Shown here one piece after another: positions 1 to 7,717 of a DNA stretch of 64,000 bases. Position numbers and translations under genes: made by a program. The stretch spans positions 2,046,001 to 2,110,000 of the forward strand of contig OZ244817.1 of NCBI GenBank assembly GCA_965220305.1. The letters run 5' to 3'. This stretch comes from G965220305 sp965220305. GTDB taxonomy: Bacteria > Chloroflexota > Dehalococcoidia > Lucifugimonadales > UBA3495. Positions within the stretch are counted from its first letter, which is position 1; each line of letters starts with the position of its first letter. Under the pieces are notes generated by a model. The model searched no databases and had not been told where the DNA came from. It saw only the letters and a list, made by a program, of their open reading frames with translations.

Positions 1-636
1 ACCCTGGTAAGAGCCGCCGAAAGAGCCGGAGTCCAGAGAGTGGTGCACGTTAGCATCACCAACCCGTCCGAGGACTCGCCCTTGCCCTATTTCCGCGGCA
101 AGGGGTTGGTGGAGCAGGCGATCACAGGTTCCAACCTGTCCTACGCCATCATCCGGCCCACCCTCATCTTCGGGGACGAGGATATTCTGCTCCACAACAT
201 CGCCTGGCTGCTGCGGCGGTTCCCCCTGTTCCCCATAGCCGGGAATGGCCAGTATCGGGTGCAGCCGGTGTACGTGGAAGACCTGGCCGGGCTGGCGGTG
301 GCCGTCGGTCAGCGGCAGGACAACTCCATTGTGGATGCCGTGGGCCCGGAGACCTACACCTTCAACGAGTTGGTACGCCTGGTTGGGACGGCGGTACGCA
401 GCCGGGCCAAGATTGTCAACGTCGCGCCGGGGGTGGTCCTAGCCCTGTCCCGTCTGGTGGGGTGCCTGGTCAGAGATGTAACCCTCACCCGGGACGAGTT
501 GGAGGGCCTGATGGCGGACCTGCTGGTGTCCGACAGTCATCCCCTGGGGCGGACCAGCCTGAAAGACTGGCTAGAAGCAAACCGGGAGACAATCGGGGTA
601 AAATACTCTTCCGAACTGCGCCGGCACTATCGATAG
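1..636 (+). CDS. NAD(P)-binding protein, atypical SDR/NmrA-like, 5' end outside window
   Basis: The reading frame is open from base 1, so the gene starts before the window and the Rossmann glycine motif is missing. What remains is the C-terminal ~210 residues of an atypical (extended) SDR of the NDUFA9/NmrA-like group. It reads VVHVSITNPS, then YFRGKGLVEQAI (the Y..xK active-site region), then YAIIRPTLIFG and a typical late VYVEDLAGLAVAV segment. Such proteins bind NAD(P)H and act as oxidoreductases or sugar epimerase-like enzymes, but the substrate cannot be read here. It ends 55 bp before the next same-strand SDR, so the two may be co-transcribed. Family is fairly sure; the exact activity is unknown. 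Confidence 0.8.
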   Translation, partial: TLVRAAERAGVQRVVHVSITNPSEDSPLPYFRGKGLVEQAITGSNLSYAIIRPTLIFGDEDILLHNIAWLLRRFPLFPIAGNGQYRVQPVYVEDLAGLAVAVGQRQDNSIVDAVGPETYTFNELVRLVGTAVRSRAKIVNVAPGVVLALSRLVGCLVRDVTLTRDELEGLMADLLVSDSHPLGRTSLKDWLEANRETIGVKYSSELRRHYR

Positions 637-690
637 CGCTCCCCGGGCACAGCCGTCATATTCTCGCAATTTGAAAGGCCGGAAATAGAT

Positions 691-1479
691 ATGTCCCTAC
701 AAGACAAAGTAGCCATCGTAACCGGGTCCAGCCGGGGCATCGGCAAGGCCATGGCCCTGGGCCTGGCCCGGCAGGGGGCCAACATTGTGGTGGCCGCCCG
801 CACCGAAACCGAGCGTCCCAACACGCCGGGCACCATTCACGCCACCGCCGCCGAGATTGAGGCCCTGGGGGCCAAGGCCCTGCCGGTGCAGTGCAACGTG
901 CGGGAGGAGGAGAGCATCTACGCCATGGTGCAGCGGACTCTGGACACTTTTGGCCGCGTTGACGTGCTGGTGAACAACGCCGGGGTGGGCACCTACCGCA
1001 CCTTCCTGGAAACCAACGTCAGGGAGTGGGACCTGCTGATGGACATCGACCTGCGGGCCCCCTTCATCTGCTGCAAGGCGGTGACGCCCTCCATGATTGA
1101 TCAGGGCGGGGGCAGCATCATCAACATTTCGTCCCACGCGGCTACCAACATCTTTTCCTCCACCATCGGCGCGCAACGGGACGCCGGGATTGCGCTAATG
1201 GGGCAGGCCTACGGCGCGGCCAAGGCCGGGTTGGAGCGGTTCACCTGGGGATTGGCCGCCGAGTTGGGCCCCTACAACATCGCGGTCAACGTGCTCAAAC
1301 CCCTGCGTCCGGTGCTGACCGAGGGGTTCCGGGCCCAGCGTCCCGACGCCGACTTCTCCACCTGGAGCACGCCGGAAAACATGGCCAAGGCGGTAACTTT
1401 TCTGGCCCAGCAAGACAGCCAGGGCCTTACCGGGGCCACGCTAATGGACGAAGAGCTGGTGGTGCGGCTGGGGTTGTAA
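691..1479 (+). CDS. SDR family NAD(P)-dependent oxidoreductase
   Basis: Complete 262-residue classical short-chain dehydrogenase. The cofactor motif TGSSRGIG lies near residue 11, the NNAG motif near residue 94, and the catalytic Ser (INISS) plus YGAAK active-site pair follow. The usual SDR C-terminal region is present (VNVLKPLRPVLTEGF, then LTGATLMDEE). A purine-rich AAAGGCCGGAAA precedes the ATG. It should carry out an NAD(P)-linked alcohol/ketone interconversion; the substrate cannot be told. It follows another NAD-binding gene on the same strand and precedes a convergent NYN gene. No lesions are seen. Confidence 0.92.
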   Translation: MSLQDKVAIVTGSSRGIGKAMALGLARQGANIVVAARTETERPNTPGTIHATAAEIEALGAKALPVQCNVREEESIYAMVQRTLDTFGRVDVLVNNAGVGTYRTFLETNVREWDLLMDIDLRAPFICCKAVTPSMIDQGGGSIINISSHAATNIFSSTIGAQRDAGIALMGQAYGAAKAGLERFTWGLAAELGPYNIAVNVLKPLRPVLTEGFRAQRPDADFSTWSTPENMAKAVTFLAQQDSQGLTGATLMDEELVVRLGL

Positions 1480-1514
1480 CCCCAGGAGCGGGCGGAAAGG
1501 TATGGCGGACCCGA

Positions 1515-2156
1515 CTACCAGGCGGCGGGCTTGGAAATCAGTCCCGTGGCATCTCTCAACTGGGGCGGGAACTGGCAACGGCGTAGAGTGTTTCGCCGCA
1601 GCCTCCTAATGAAGGTGGCGGCGTCGGTGAGCTCTTTGGGAGTAACGGCCTTCTGGTTCAAGTTGGGGTTCACCACGCCCACCGGGAAGCCCAACCTGTC
1701 GCGCACCATCCTGACCGGCAGGGCCAAGTCTGAATCGTTGGAAATGAGGACCGCCTGCTCGTAGTCTTGGTCAAAGCCGTCCATCAGCAGGTAGGTTGCC
1801 AGATTGACATCGGTCCCCTTCTCTTCCGTATCCAGTATCTCAACTATCCGTGGAATTCCAGGCACAGGAGTTGCCAACGGCCTTCGCTTGGTATGGGAGC
1901 GAAACTGCCCGTAATGCACGGTGAGATTGGGGATGGTTTCCAGCGCGCGGATGTAAGTCAGTTGTAGTTCCTTTTCTTGAGGCAGGGGGTCGCCCGGGCG
2001 TGACTGGAGCAGTGCGGTAAAGTAGCGGATACGGTTAACTTTATGGGAGGGCAGAAGGGCTTGGCAGATTTTGGAGAGGTCGAGCCACCTGTAAGGAGTG
2101 TCTTTTACGGCCCGGTAGTATAGATTGAAACCATCAATATAGACGCTAGTTATCAC
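1515..2156 (-). CDS. NYN-domain (PIN-like RNase) protein, LabA/DUF88 type
   Basis: About 213 residues. The start TSVYIDGFNLYYRAV carries the first acidic residue and Asn typical of NYN nucleases. Later acidic positions appear in EEKGTDVNLATYLLMDG and AVLISNDSDLALPVRM. These Asp residues form the metal site of the family, which is thought to cleave RNA. I chose the GTG at 2156 because GGGGAGG lies six bases upstream. A longer frame reaching 2213 would read through a terminator-like hairpin at 2181-2202. The gene is convergent with the SDR at 691. A second NYN gene at 32533 has a similar layout. Its RNA target is unknown. Confidence 0.85.
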   Translation of the reverse strand: MITSVYIDGFNLYYRAVKDTPYRWLDLSKICQALLPSHKVNRIRYFTALLQSRPGDPLPQEKELQLTYIRALETIPNLTVHYGQFRSHTKRRPLATPVPGIPRIVEILDTEEKGTDVNLATYLLMDGFDQDYEQAVLISNDSDLALPVRMVRDRLGFPVGVVNPNLNQKAVTPKELTDAATFIRRLRRNTLRRCQFPPQLRDATGLISKPAAW

Positions 2157-2180
2157 ACACCGCCTCCCCACACAAAAACA

Positions 2181-2202
2181 AAGACCGCCAATCGGCGGTC
2201 TT
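2181..2202 (-). terminator. Terminator-like hairpin in the leader of the NYN gene
   Basis: Perfect 9-bp stem AAGACCGCC/GGCGGTCTT with a 4-nt loop. Read on the minus strand it is followed at once by TTGTTTTTGTG, so it looks like an intrinsic terminator. It lies only ~25 bases upstream of the chosen GTG start, and no minus-strand gene lies just upstream to need terminating. It could therefore be an attenuator in the 5' leader. Confidence 0.6.
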
Positions 2203-2341
2203 GACCCTACCATCGAACTGGTAGGGGAGGTACGTGAATTATGGTAGCAGCATGGCGCCGAAAAGTCAACCCAAAATTTGCTGACAAGGAGCTTACGTCT
2301 CAGCCCTTATCCAGAATAGAGGCCGAACAGAGGAGCGCATA

Positions 2342-3093
2342 ATGGATTTCAGCCTCAGCCCCGAGGAACAACAGCTACAGGAGCAGGTCCGAAGCCTGGC
2401 CCAGGAGAGGATCGCCCCCATCGCCGAGGAGGCCGACGAGTCCAGCCGGGGTTGATGTCCATCCTGGCCGAGACCGGCCTGCTCCGCTATACCGTGCCCG
2501 AGGAGTACGGCGGCTATGGGGTGAAGGTCATCAACCTGTGCATCATCCGGGAGGAGTTGGCCCGGGTCTGCGGCCAGGCCGACACCAACTTCATCATGCA
2601 GGGGCTGGGCAGCTACCCCATAACCCTGGGCGGCACTCCGGAGCAGAAGGCCCGGTACTTGCCCCCCGTGGCCAACGGCGAGTCCATCGCCGCCTTCGCC
2701 CTGACTGAGCCCAGCGGCGGCTCCGACGTTATCGGTATGCAGACCACGGCCACCCGGGAAGATGACGAGTGGGTCATCAACGGCGCCAAGAAGTTCATCA
2801 GCCAGGCCGGGGATGCCACCACCTATACCCTTTTCGCCAAGACCGACCCCCAGGCCGGCAGCCGGGGTATCTCCGCCTTCATCGTGGAGCCAGGCGTGCC
2901 CGGTTTTGACGACTCGATAAAGCTGGACCTGATGGCCCCCCATCCCATCGGCGCGCCCACATTCACCGACTGCCGACTGCCCTACACCAGTATCATCGGC
3001 CAGCCTGGGGACGGGATTCGCCTGGCCCTGGGAACGTTGAATACCTTCCGCATCACCGTGGCGGCGGCGGTGGGCATGGCTCAGGCGGCCTAG
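2342..3093 (+). pseudogene. Acyl-CoA dehydrogenase, frameshifted and cut by IS701
   Basis: The frame from ATG 2342 (MDFSLSPEEQQLQEQVRSLA) is an acyl-CoA dehydrogenase N-terminus but stops at ~2453. The protein continues in another frame from 2452 (ILAETGLLRYTVPEEYGG, FALTEPSGGSD, then the FMN/FAD-site region through WVINGAKKFIS). It is cut at 3093, where IS701 copy 1 begins with TACTACAGTCGCAGAT. The C-terminal domain with the catalytic Glu is absent. A ribosome site is present (GAGCGCATA upstream). Intact family members are ~380 residues and oxidise acyl-CoA to enoyl-CoA. This copy cannot work. Confidence 0.9.
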
Positions 3094-4405
3094 TACTACA
3101 GTCGCAGATATTGGCTGAGGAGTTTCAGGCGGCGCTGGTAGTGGCAGTGGCGGGCCCTGGCTTGATGGCGCCGCCTCCAACGGGACCATGCCAGCACCGA
3201 TTTCTTCGAGAGGATAGGCCGCCAGATCAACCGGTACAGCAGCCAGCGTACCTCGGGAATCGTCAACGGTATCAGGGATTCATCCCACCCTGGCTCTCCC
3301 CCTTTTTGCCGTTGAAACAGGCGTTGGCCTGTTGCCGGACCACCGCCAGATAGGCATGGGACAGCATGGCCAGGGTGATGTGCCGGTGCCAGCCCTCCCA
3401 TTTCCGCACTTCATACTGGTCCAACCCTACCTGTCCCTTGGCTTCCTCAAAGCACTCCTCGATGGTCCACCGGGTCCCCGCCACCCGCACCAGGTCTTCC
3501 AGGGTTGTATTAGCTGGAGCGAAGCAGACGTAATAGGCCAACTCTTCAGGCTGGGCAATGCTGCGGCGAGCCAAAAGCCAGTAGCCCTTTCCAGGCTCCC
3601 TCAGAGGCCGTATCACCACTCTGGTCCAGTCGTAGACCCGGGGACCCTTGGCCCCGTTTCCGGCACTGAGCCGCATCCAGTGGCATTCTTCCACCCCAGT
3701 CGCCAGGTTGGTCCGCCCGGACCTGCTGTGGCCCCTTATCCCTCAGGGCCCACAGCTTCTCGTTGCTCTTGATGGCCAGCACGTGGGGAATCCCTGCCAC
3801 CTCCAGCCACAGCCGCAGGTTCCGATAGTTGCCGTAGACCTCGTCTCCAGTGACCCAGCGGAAGGGAACTCCCGCTTCCACCGCCCGCTCCAGCATCCTC
3901 TGGGCTAACTGTGGCTTGGTTTGGAACCTTACCCCCTCGGGCACCCCAGCCTCCCACCGTCGTTCTCCATCCTCCGCCCACACCTGGGGCAGGTACAGTT
4001 CCCGGTCCAGCAGGACTCTACCCTGGGCGTGGCATAGGTCAGGAATACTCCTATCTGGCAATTCTCAATCCGCCCCGCAGTTCCGCTGTACTGCCGCTGC
4101 ACCCCCACCGACTTGGTCCCCTTCTTCAGGAACCCGGTCTCGTCCACCACCAGCACTCCATCAGTGTCCCCCAGATGCTCCACCACGTAGGTCCTCAGAG
4201 CCTGCCCCCGTGAACACGGGGGGCGTCCCGAACCAGGTCGGCATCCCAGACGTAGCTGGACAGTAATCGCTGCACCCCGTCGGGGGTGGCGTCGCCCGAC
4301 TGCTCCGCCAGTTGCCACCCGTTCTTGCGCTTCACCGGACTCAGCAGTCCCCGGAGCTTTTCCGCAACTTGCCCGCCAGCCCGCCCGGCGTCCACCAACG
4401 GGCCA
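3094..4405 (-). mobile_element. IS701-family element, degraded copy 1
   Basis: The left end TACTACAGTCGCAGAT matches copies 2 and 3, preceded by CTAG at 3090-3093 (the target sequence used by copy 3). The minus-strand transposase is split over several frames. Recognisable pieces are VLVVDETGFLKKGTKSVGVQ, RIENCQIGVFL, VTGDEVYGNYRNLRLWLE and TRWTIEECFEEAKGQVGLDQ. The DETGF aspartate belongs to the DDE catalytic triad. The right terminal repeat is not found, so the element is truncated near 4405. A small palindrome (4199-4223) is inserted in the transposase. Confidence 0.85.
4199..4223. repeat. Short palindromic insertion, copy P1
   Basis: AGCCTGCCCCCGTGAACACGGGGGG directly after CAG. In the sense (minus) strand of the IS701 transposase it separates VRDA from LRTYVVEHLGD codons, giving a net insertion of 23 nt that breaks the frame. 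IS701 copy 3 carries the same insertion at the same place. Confidence 0.8.
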
Positions 4406-4610
4406 TCTCTGTGCGACTAAACCACTACCAGGGTGGGAATGCGAGACCGAACTCTGTGAACATTGAGGTTATTCCTCTTGGGATGACGTTTGAATCGTTG
4501 GCCTCGCAGCATCAGGTATTCGCTGAGAATCCAGGAATCTTCTGAACAAGTCTGGGGCGATGTGGCATAGTAGTGCTGGATAAGCCGATGCCTGTTGGGG
4601 GTAGGTTGTG

Positions 4611-4800
4611 ATGGACCAGCCGGCATTTGCCGACCCCCGGTCGTGGCCGAGGGCAGGCTCTGGAATTTCAGGGCAAGAAGCGCAAGACCCGCCGGGAGTT
4701 GTTCCTGGAACGGATGGACGGCCTGATCCCCTGGCAGCGTCTGGAGGAGCGAATCAGGCCTGTGTACCCCAAGGCCGGCAAGGGCCGCCGACCCTATTCG
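4611..4800 (+). pseudogene. IS5-family transposase N-terminal fragment
   Basis: ATG 4611 gives MDQPAFAD. After removal of a 25-nt palindrome (4635-4659) the frame continues LEFQGKKRKTRRELFLERMD, LIPWQRLEERI and YPKAGKGRRPYS, the standard N-terminus of IS5-family transposases. It breaks off near 4800 and runs in frame into a DNA-methyltransferase C-terminus, so the catalytic DDE core is missing. Confidence 0.8.
4634..4659. repeat. Short palindromic insertion, copy P4
   Basis: CCCCCGGTCGTGGCCGAGGGCAGGCT directly before CTG. It is inserted between the GAC and CTG codons of the IS5-type transposase N-terminus (ancestral reading FAD-LEFQGKK), shifting the frame. Confidence 0.75.
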
Positions 4801-5060
4801 CTGGCCCTGTTGGGGCATATAATTTCGGCCAGCAGCAATGAGGGCGACCTGGTGCTGGACCCGTCCTGCGGTTGCGCCACCGCCTGCGTCGCCGCCGACA
4901 AGCTGGGTCGGCGCTGGGCGGGTATCGACATTTCCTCCAAGGCCGTGGAGTTGGTCAACCAGCGCTTGCAGCAGGAGATGGGGAGCGCCTTCCACCACGG
5001 CTACGTCAGCACCCGCACCGATGTGCCCCGGCGGACGGATCTGGCAGCGGATGCCGAAGA
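4801..5060 (+). pseudogene. Site-specific DNA methyltransferase, C-terminal fragment
   Basis: In frame behind the IS5 fragment comes ISASSNEGDLVLDPSCGCAT, then AADKLGRRWAGIDISSKAVE and FHHGYVSTRTDVPRRTD. This is the C-terminal half of an N6/N4 DNA methyltransferase; DPSCGCAT is the SAM-binding motif (usually DPFCG). The catalytic DPPY-type motif lies in the missing half. It ends in a 62-bp repeat at 5031. A second, shorter piece of a related methyltransferase tail lies at 6502-6623. Both are relics. Confidence 0.8.
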
Positions 5061-5092
5061 GCGAAGAAGAAGTTGAGATGTGACAGCCACGG
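5031..5092 (+). repeat. Direct repeat, copy 1 (62 bp)
   Basis: GCGGACGGATCTGGCAGCGG at its start is repeated, with about six differences over 62 bp, at 5329-5391. The two copies bracket ~240 bp with no recognisable gene. Copy 1 overlaps the end of the methyltransferase fragment. Confidence 0.75.
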
Positions 5093-5441
5093 TACGCTCG
5101 GCCTTGGAGAGCACTCTTATTTTTGCGACGGCATCGAAGTTGCCCGTTTCTCTCTCGACAAACTCGGTCACTTGCTCTGTGAGCGACGGCGGGTCTGGTT
5201 CGGCGGAAGCCCCTTCGGGAAGGGTGTGGTGGTGGGGAGGTCCGTGGGCTTGATGTATCCCGGTGGTAGGGGAGTCATGGTGGGCTGCTCGGTGGGGTCT
5301 GCTTGCATGATTGGAGCACGCGAGAGCAGCGGACGGGATCTGGTAGCGGATGCCGAGGATCGAAGAAGAAGTTGAGAGGTGACAGCCATCGTCGGCATAT
5401 GAATACCTGTACTAAATCCTTAACCAGACGGAGGGAACCTC
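5093..5441. other. Intergenic stretch between direct repeats, no clear gene
   Basis: No convincing gene is seen. A minus-strand frame (5168-5398) encodes a Pro/Thr-rich segment (TPLPPGYIKPTDLPTTTPFP) like the linkers of lipoproteins elsewhere in the window. It could be a relic of a secreted protein, but it has no recognisable start or domain. Confidence 0.3.
5329..5391 (+). repeat. Direct repeat, copy 2 (63 bp)
   Basis: Second copy of the repeat at 5031-5092, in the same orientation, ending ~50 bp before the GIY-YIG gene at 5442. Confidence 0.75.
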
Positions 5442-5909
5442 ATGCACGGACAGGTACCGGTCAACAATACGTTTGAAGGAGAAATCTATCCTCAGATGGT
5501 GGCGCTCCTGACAAGGCTCCAGCAAAGCGTCCCATACCGTGATCAGGCATTACATAACCTTTGCATACATAGTGGCACGTACGTCTTTTATGAGGACGGC
5601 AAGCCCATGTACGTTGGTATCGTCGGCCGGTGTTCCAAGCAGGACATCCGGAAACGGATTCAGCAACATCGCAATGGGCGCCCTAGTCAGCCCTTGGCCT
5701 CCCGGATGACCATAGAATACCTGCGGTTAGGTTCCATGGCCGTACGGCAACTTAGAAAAGACTCCCCCGAATTTATGGCGAACCAGGACCGCGTCCGCAA
5801 CATGGAAGTCCGTGCCGTTGAAATCAAGTGTTGCGTGACCCTGGCAGCCTTCGAGATTTATGCTGCTGTGAACTTGCAGACCCCGTATAACGATTTCTGC
5901 ACTCACTGA
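5442..5909 (+). CDS. GIY-YIG domain protein
   Basis: 155 residues starting at an ATG preceded by GGAGGG at 7 bases. The GIY-YIG core is SGTYVFYEDGKPMYVGIVGR (near residues 47-66), followed by RKRIQQH with the conserved Arg/His helix. The C-terminus VRNMEVRAVEIK...LAAFEIYAAVNL is shared with the minus-strand protein at 9348-9803 (VVEIQCPNDQAIFEIYAHIAL), so they are paralogs. GIY-YIG domains cleave DNA. Small stand-alone ones of this kind are common in mobile or defence regions, and their role is unknown. The frame is intact. Confidence 0.8.
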   Translation: MHGQVPVNNTFEGEIYPQMVALLTRLQQSVPYRDQALHNLCIHSGTYVFYEDGKPMYVGIVGRCSKQDIRKRIQQHRNGRPSQPLASRMTIEYLRLGSMAVRQLRKDSPEFMANQDRVRNMEVRAVEIKCCVTLAAFEIYAAVNLQTPYNDFCTH

Positions 5910-6019
5910 GGTTGGTGGGCTGTTGGAACAGGGGCACTCTTGGAGCAAAGCAGCCTGCCAGCAGGACATACTGCCGCAAGGGGCTGGCTTGCCGGCCCTT
6001 ATCTGCACGGAGCCGGAGA

Positions 6020-6501
6020 ATGAAACTTCTCAGACAACTGCTCATCGTCCTACTGGTGTCCCTCTGGGCGCCGGTAATGGCATTCCTGGTCTCCTCCCCC
6101 TCGTCCTGTGGGGGTACAGGCCAGAGGACGGCGCTTCCCTCGCGACCTTGCCGCCTCTCGTCGCCTGGCTCCTCCTCTGGTTTTGTCTCATCTGGGCTGG
6201 GTCAATTATGGTCTCCATCCCAATCTGGATCATGACAATCAGCATGGGATCCCCAATCGCATTCATCTTCGCCTTGGCCTCCTTCATGCTGACCGCCCTG
6301 CTGGTCAATGCCTACTTCGCGGTGGGCCCCAGCGACGGCACCGTCTGGGGCCTCATTCCACTTCCCGAAACAACTTTACAGGTCGGCATCCTTCTGGGCA
6401 CACTCGTAGCGACAGGTTCCCTGCCCTCATGGGTATTCCTCGCTGCAACCCATCTAAGACGATGGATTCATCGCCAACCCACTCGGGAAGAGCCGACGTG
6501 A
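6020..6501 (+). pseudogene. Small integral membrane protein, frameshifted paralog of 34634-35161
   Basis: ATG 6020 (GGAG upstream) starts MKLLRQLLIVLLVSLWAPVM, matching MKLLKQFLIVLLVSLWVPIM of the gene at 35161. Near 6087 the frame slips and continues VLWGYRPEDGAS, PPLVAWLLLWFCLIWAGSIM and LVATGSLPSWVFLAATHLRR. Four to five hydrophobic segments are visible. It needs one frame correction to give ~160 residues. Function is unknown. Confidence 0.75.
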
Positions 6502-6623
6502 CGAAGGGCCGTCGAGTTGGTCCAGCAGGCGCCGCCCTTGGGCATTGGCAGCCTGTTCCACCACTGCTACGTCATCGCCCGGACCGATATTCCCAGGCGG
6601 ACGGACGTGGACAACCCCGACTA
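6502..6623 (+). pseudogene. DNA methyltransferase C-terminal tail relic
   Basis: Translation gives AVELVQQAPPLGIGSLFHHC followed by VIARTDIPRRTDVDNPD and a stop. The FHHxYVxxRTDxPRRTD signature is the same tail as in the fragment at 4801-5060. It has no start and no catalytic part. It begins right after the membrane-protein relic. Confidence 0.7.
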
Positions 6624-6660
6624 ACCCTACCGGCAAATAATCCACGAACAGGAGAAGTAC

Positions 6661-7197
6661 CTTGAGGTATAGGCAACACGATATGAACCATGTTGTTACT
6701 GCAAGGAGGTGCCCTTTAACAAGGACGACCTGGAATATGGGGGCTACTGCGACAGACAGGATGGAAGTCGAGGCTGGGCCTGTAGCCTGTGTTTCTCCCA
6801 GAAGTATCATCCCCGATTGGAATGGAACATCCCCAATTGGGCTGTGAAACTTGTTCAGCAGCGGCGCCCGGAGCGATGTCTGGAGCAGTCACGTGGGACC
6901 CTCCTTCGTATTGCAACATTTAATCCATTTGTTGGATTTTATGACCCGAAAGAAGAAGCGAACTACCTGAGAGCAGAACTAAAGTGTCGGACTGAAGCGG
7001 TCAGTGTCGCGGGCAGCATTCCTTCCGACCCGTACCTCGCGGGTTTGCTGCGAGCAAGGATTGAACGACAGGTTGCTTATCGGGGATTGCATGAGCATGA
7101 ACGTCGTGAATCCCGCCATTACCCTTGGATTGCTCTGAGCAGAGGAAGGGGTATACGTTATTTGGAAGCCGGGCACCCAAAGGCCAGCGATTATTGA
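6661..7197 (+). CDS. Open frame with zinc-ribbon-like cysteines, unrecognised
   Basis: The frame opens after a stop near 6672 and has CCYCKEV, GGYCDR and WACSLCFSQKYHP, i.e. two Cys-x2-Cys pairs like a zinc ribbon, in its first 45 codons. The only initiation codon is a GTG at 6709, behind the first pair and preceded by AAGGAG, so the first CxxC pair may lie outside the product. The rest (to 7197) matches nothing I recognise, and its 3' end overlaps the start of a GIY-YIG relic in another frame. It may be the remains of a gene that once ran into that GIY-YIG domain. Confidence 0.4.
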
Positions 7198-7612
7198 CCG
7201 TGCGGTTTATGTCGGTCAAGGTAATATCGGGATACGGCTTGGCGACCATCGTCTTGACCGGGACATTTTACGCCATAAAGCTGGGGGTCGGCTACTCGTA
7301 ACCTGGACGAGAAAATTGCGAAACTCTTTAGTTGCCGAGGGGCGAGAATATTAACAGCGTGAATAGGATTAGGCGAACAATCATGGTGAATCGAATTCGT
7401 CCCACACATTGACGGTATTCGTCTCCAATCAGCAGTAGCAAGCCCAGCCGGGGAGTTTTGCAATTTTCTCCTGGACATCGTTGGACCACCGCCTGTGGAA
7501 TGGAGTGGAAAGCTTCTTGGCCGCCGTTCTCCAACCACTGGAGGGAATCCGGCACCCTGATGCTGATTGGATCAGGGTCAACTTGCCAGACCCTTTTGAG
7601 GCGTTGGCGTAA
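7110..7612 (+). pseudogene. GIY-YIG domain protein interrupted by MITE-B1
   Basis: From ~7139 the frame reads EEGVYVIWKPGTQRPAIID, AVYVGQGNIGIRLGDHR and GGRLLVTWT. It is broken at 7303 by a 162-bp MITE and resumes after 7477 as SLDHRLWNGVESFLAAVLQP and DADWIRVNLPDPFEALA with a stop at 7612. Removing the MITE and one CTGGAC duplication joins the halves in frame. GVYVIW and VYVGQG are the two GIY-YIG strands, and GVE...F holds the family glutamate. The true N-terminus is not clear because of a probable frameshift near 7135. Confidence 0.8.
7309..7470. mobile_element. MITE-B, copy 1 (162 bp)
   Basis: The ends are inverted repeats GAGAAAATTGCGAAACT and its complement (one mismatch), flanked by direct repeats CTGGAC at 7303-7308 and 7471-7476. 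It carries no coding capacity. A second copy, ~161 bp with similar interior, lies at 41043-41203. Confidence 0.85.
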
Positions 7613-7717
7613 GTAAATTGGGTGCCCATAATGGGCCGCCCTTGCTTGGGTTGATGGACTAGCCGGGGGGGGGCACTGCCTCCGCACACGCGGGGAGATT
7701 AGCCGGAGGAAACTGTC

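Noticed and set aside
2293..3189. 298-codon minus-strand frame over the acyl-CoA dehydrogenase relic
   Set aside because: Shadow of the dehydrogenase sequence; it also crosses the IS701 boundary.
7660..7705. An eighth palindromic insertion (G run followed by CACTGCCTCCGCACACGCGGGGAG)
   Set aside because: It has a G run and a weak stem but lacks the AGCCTGCCCC core and is not in a transposase gene.
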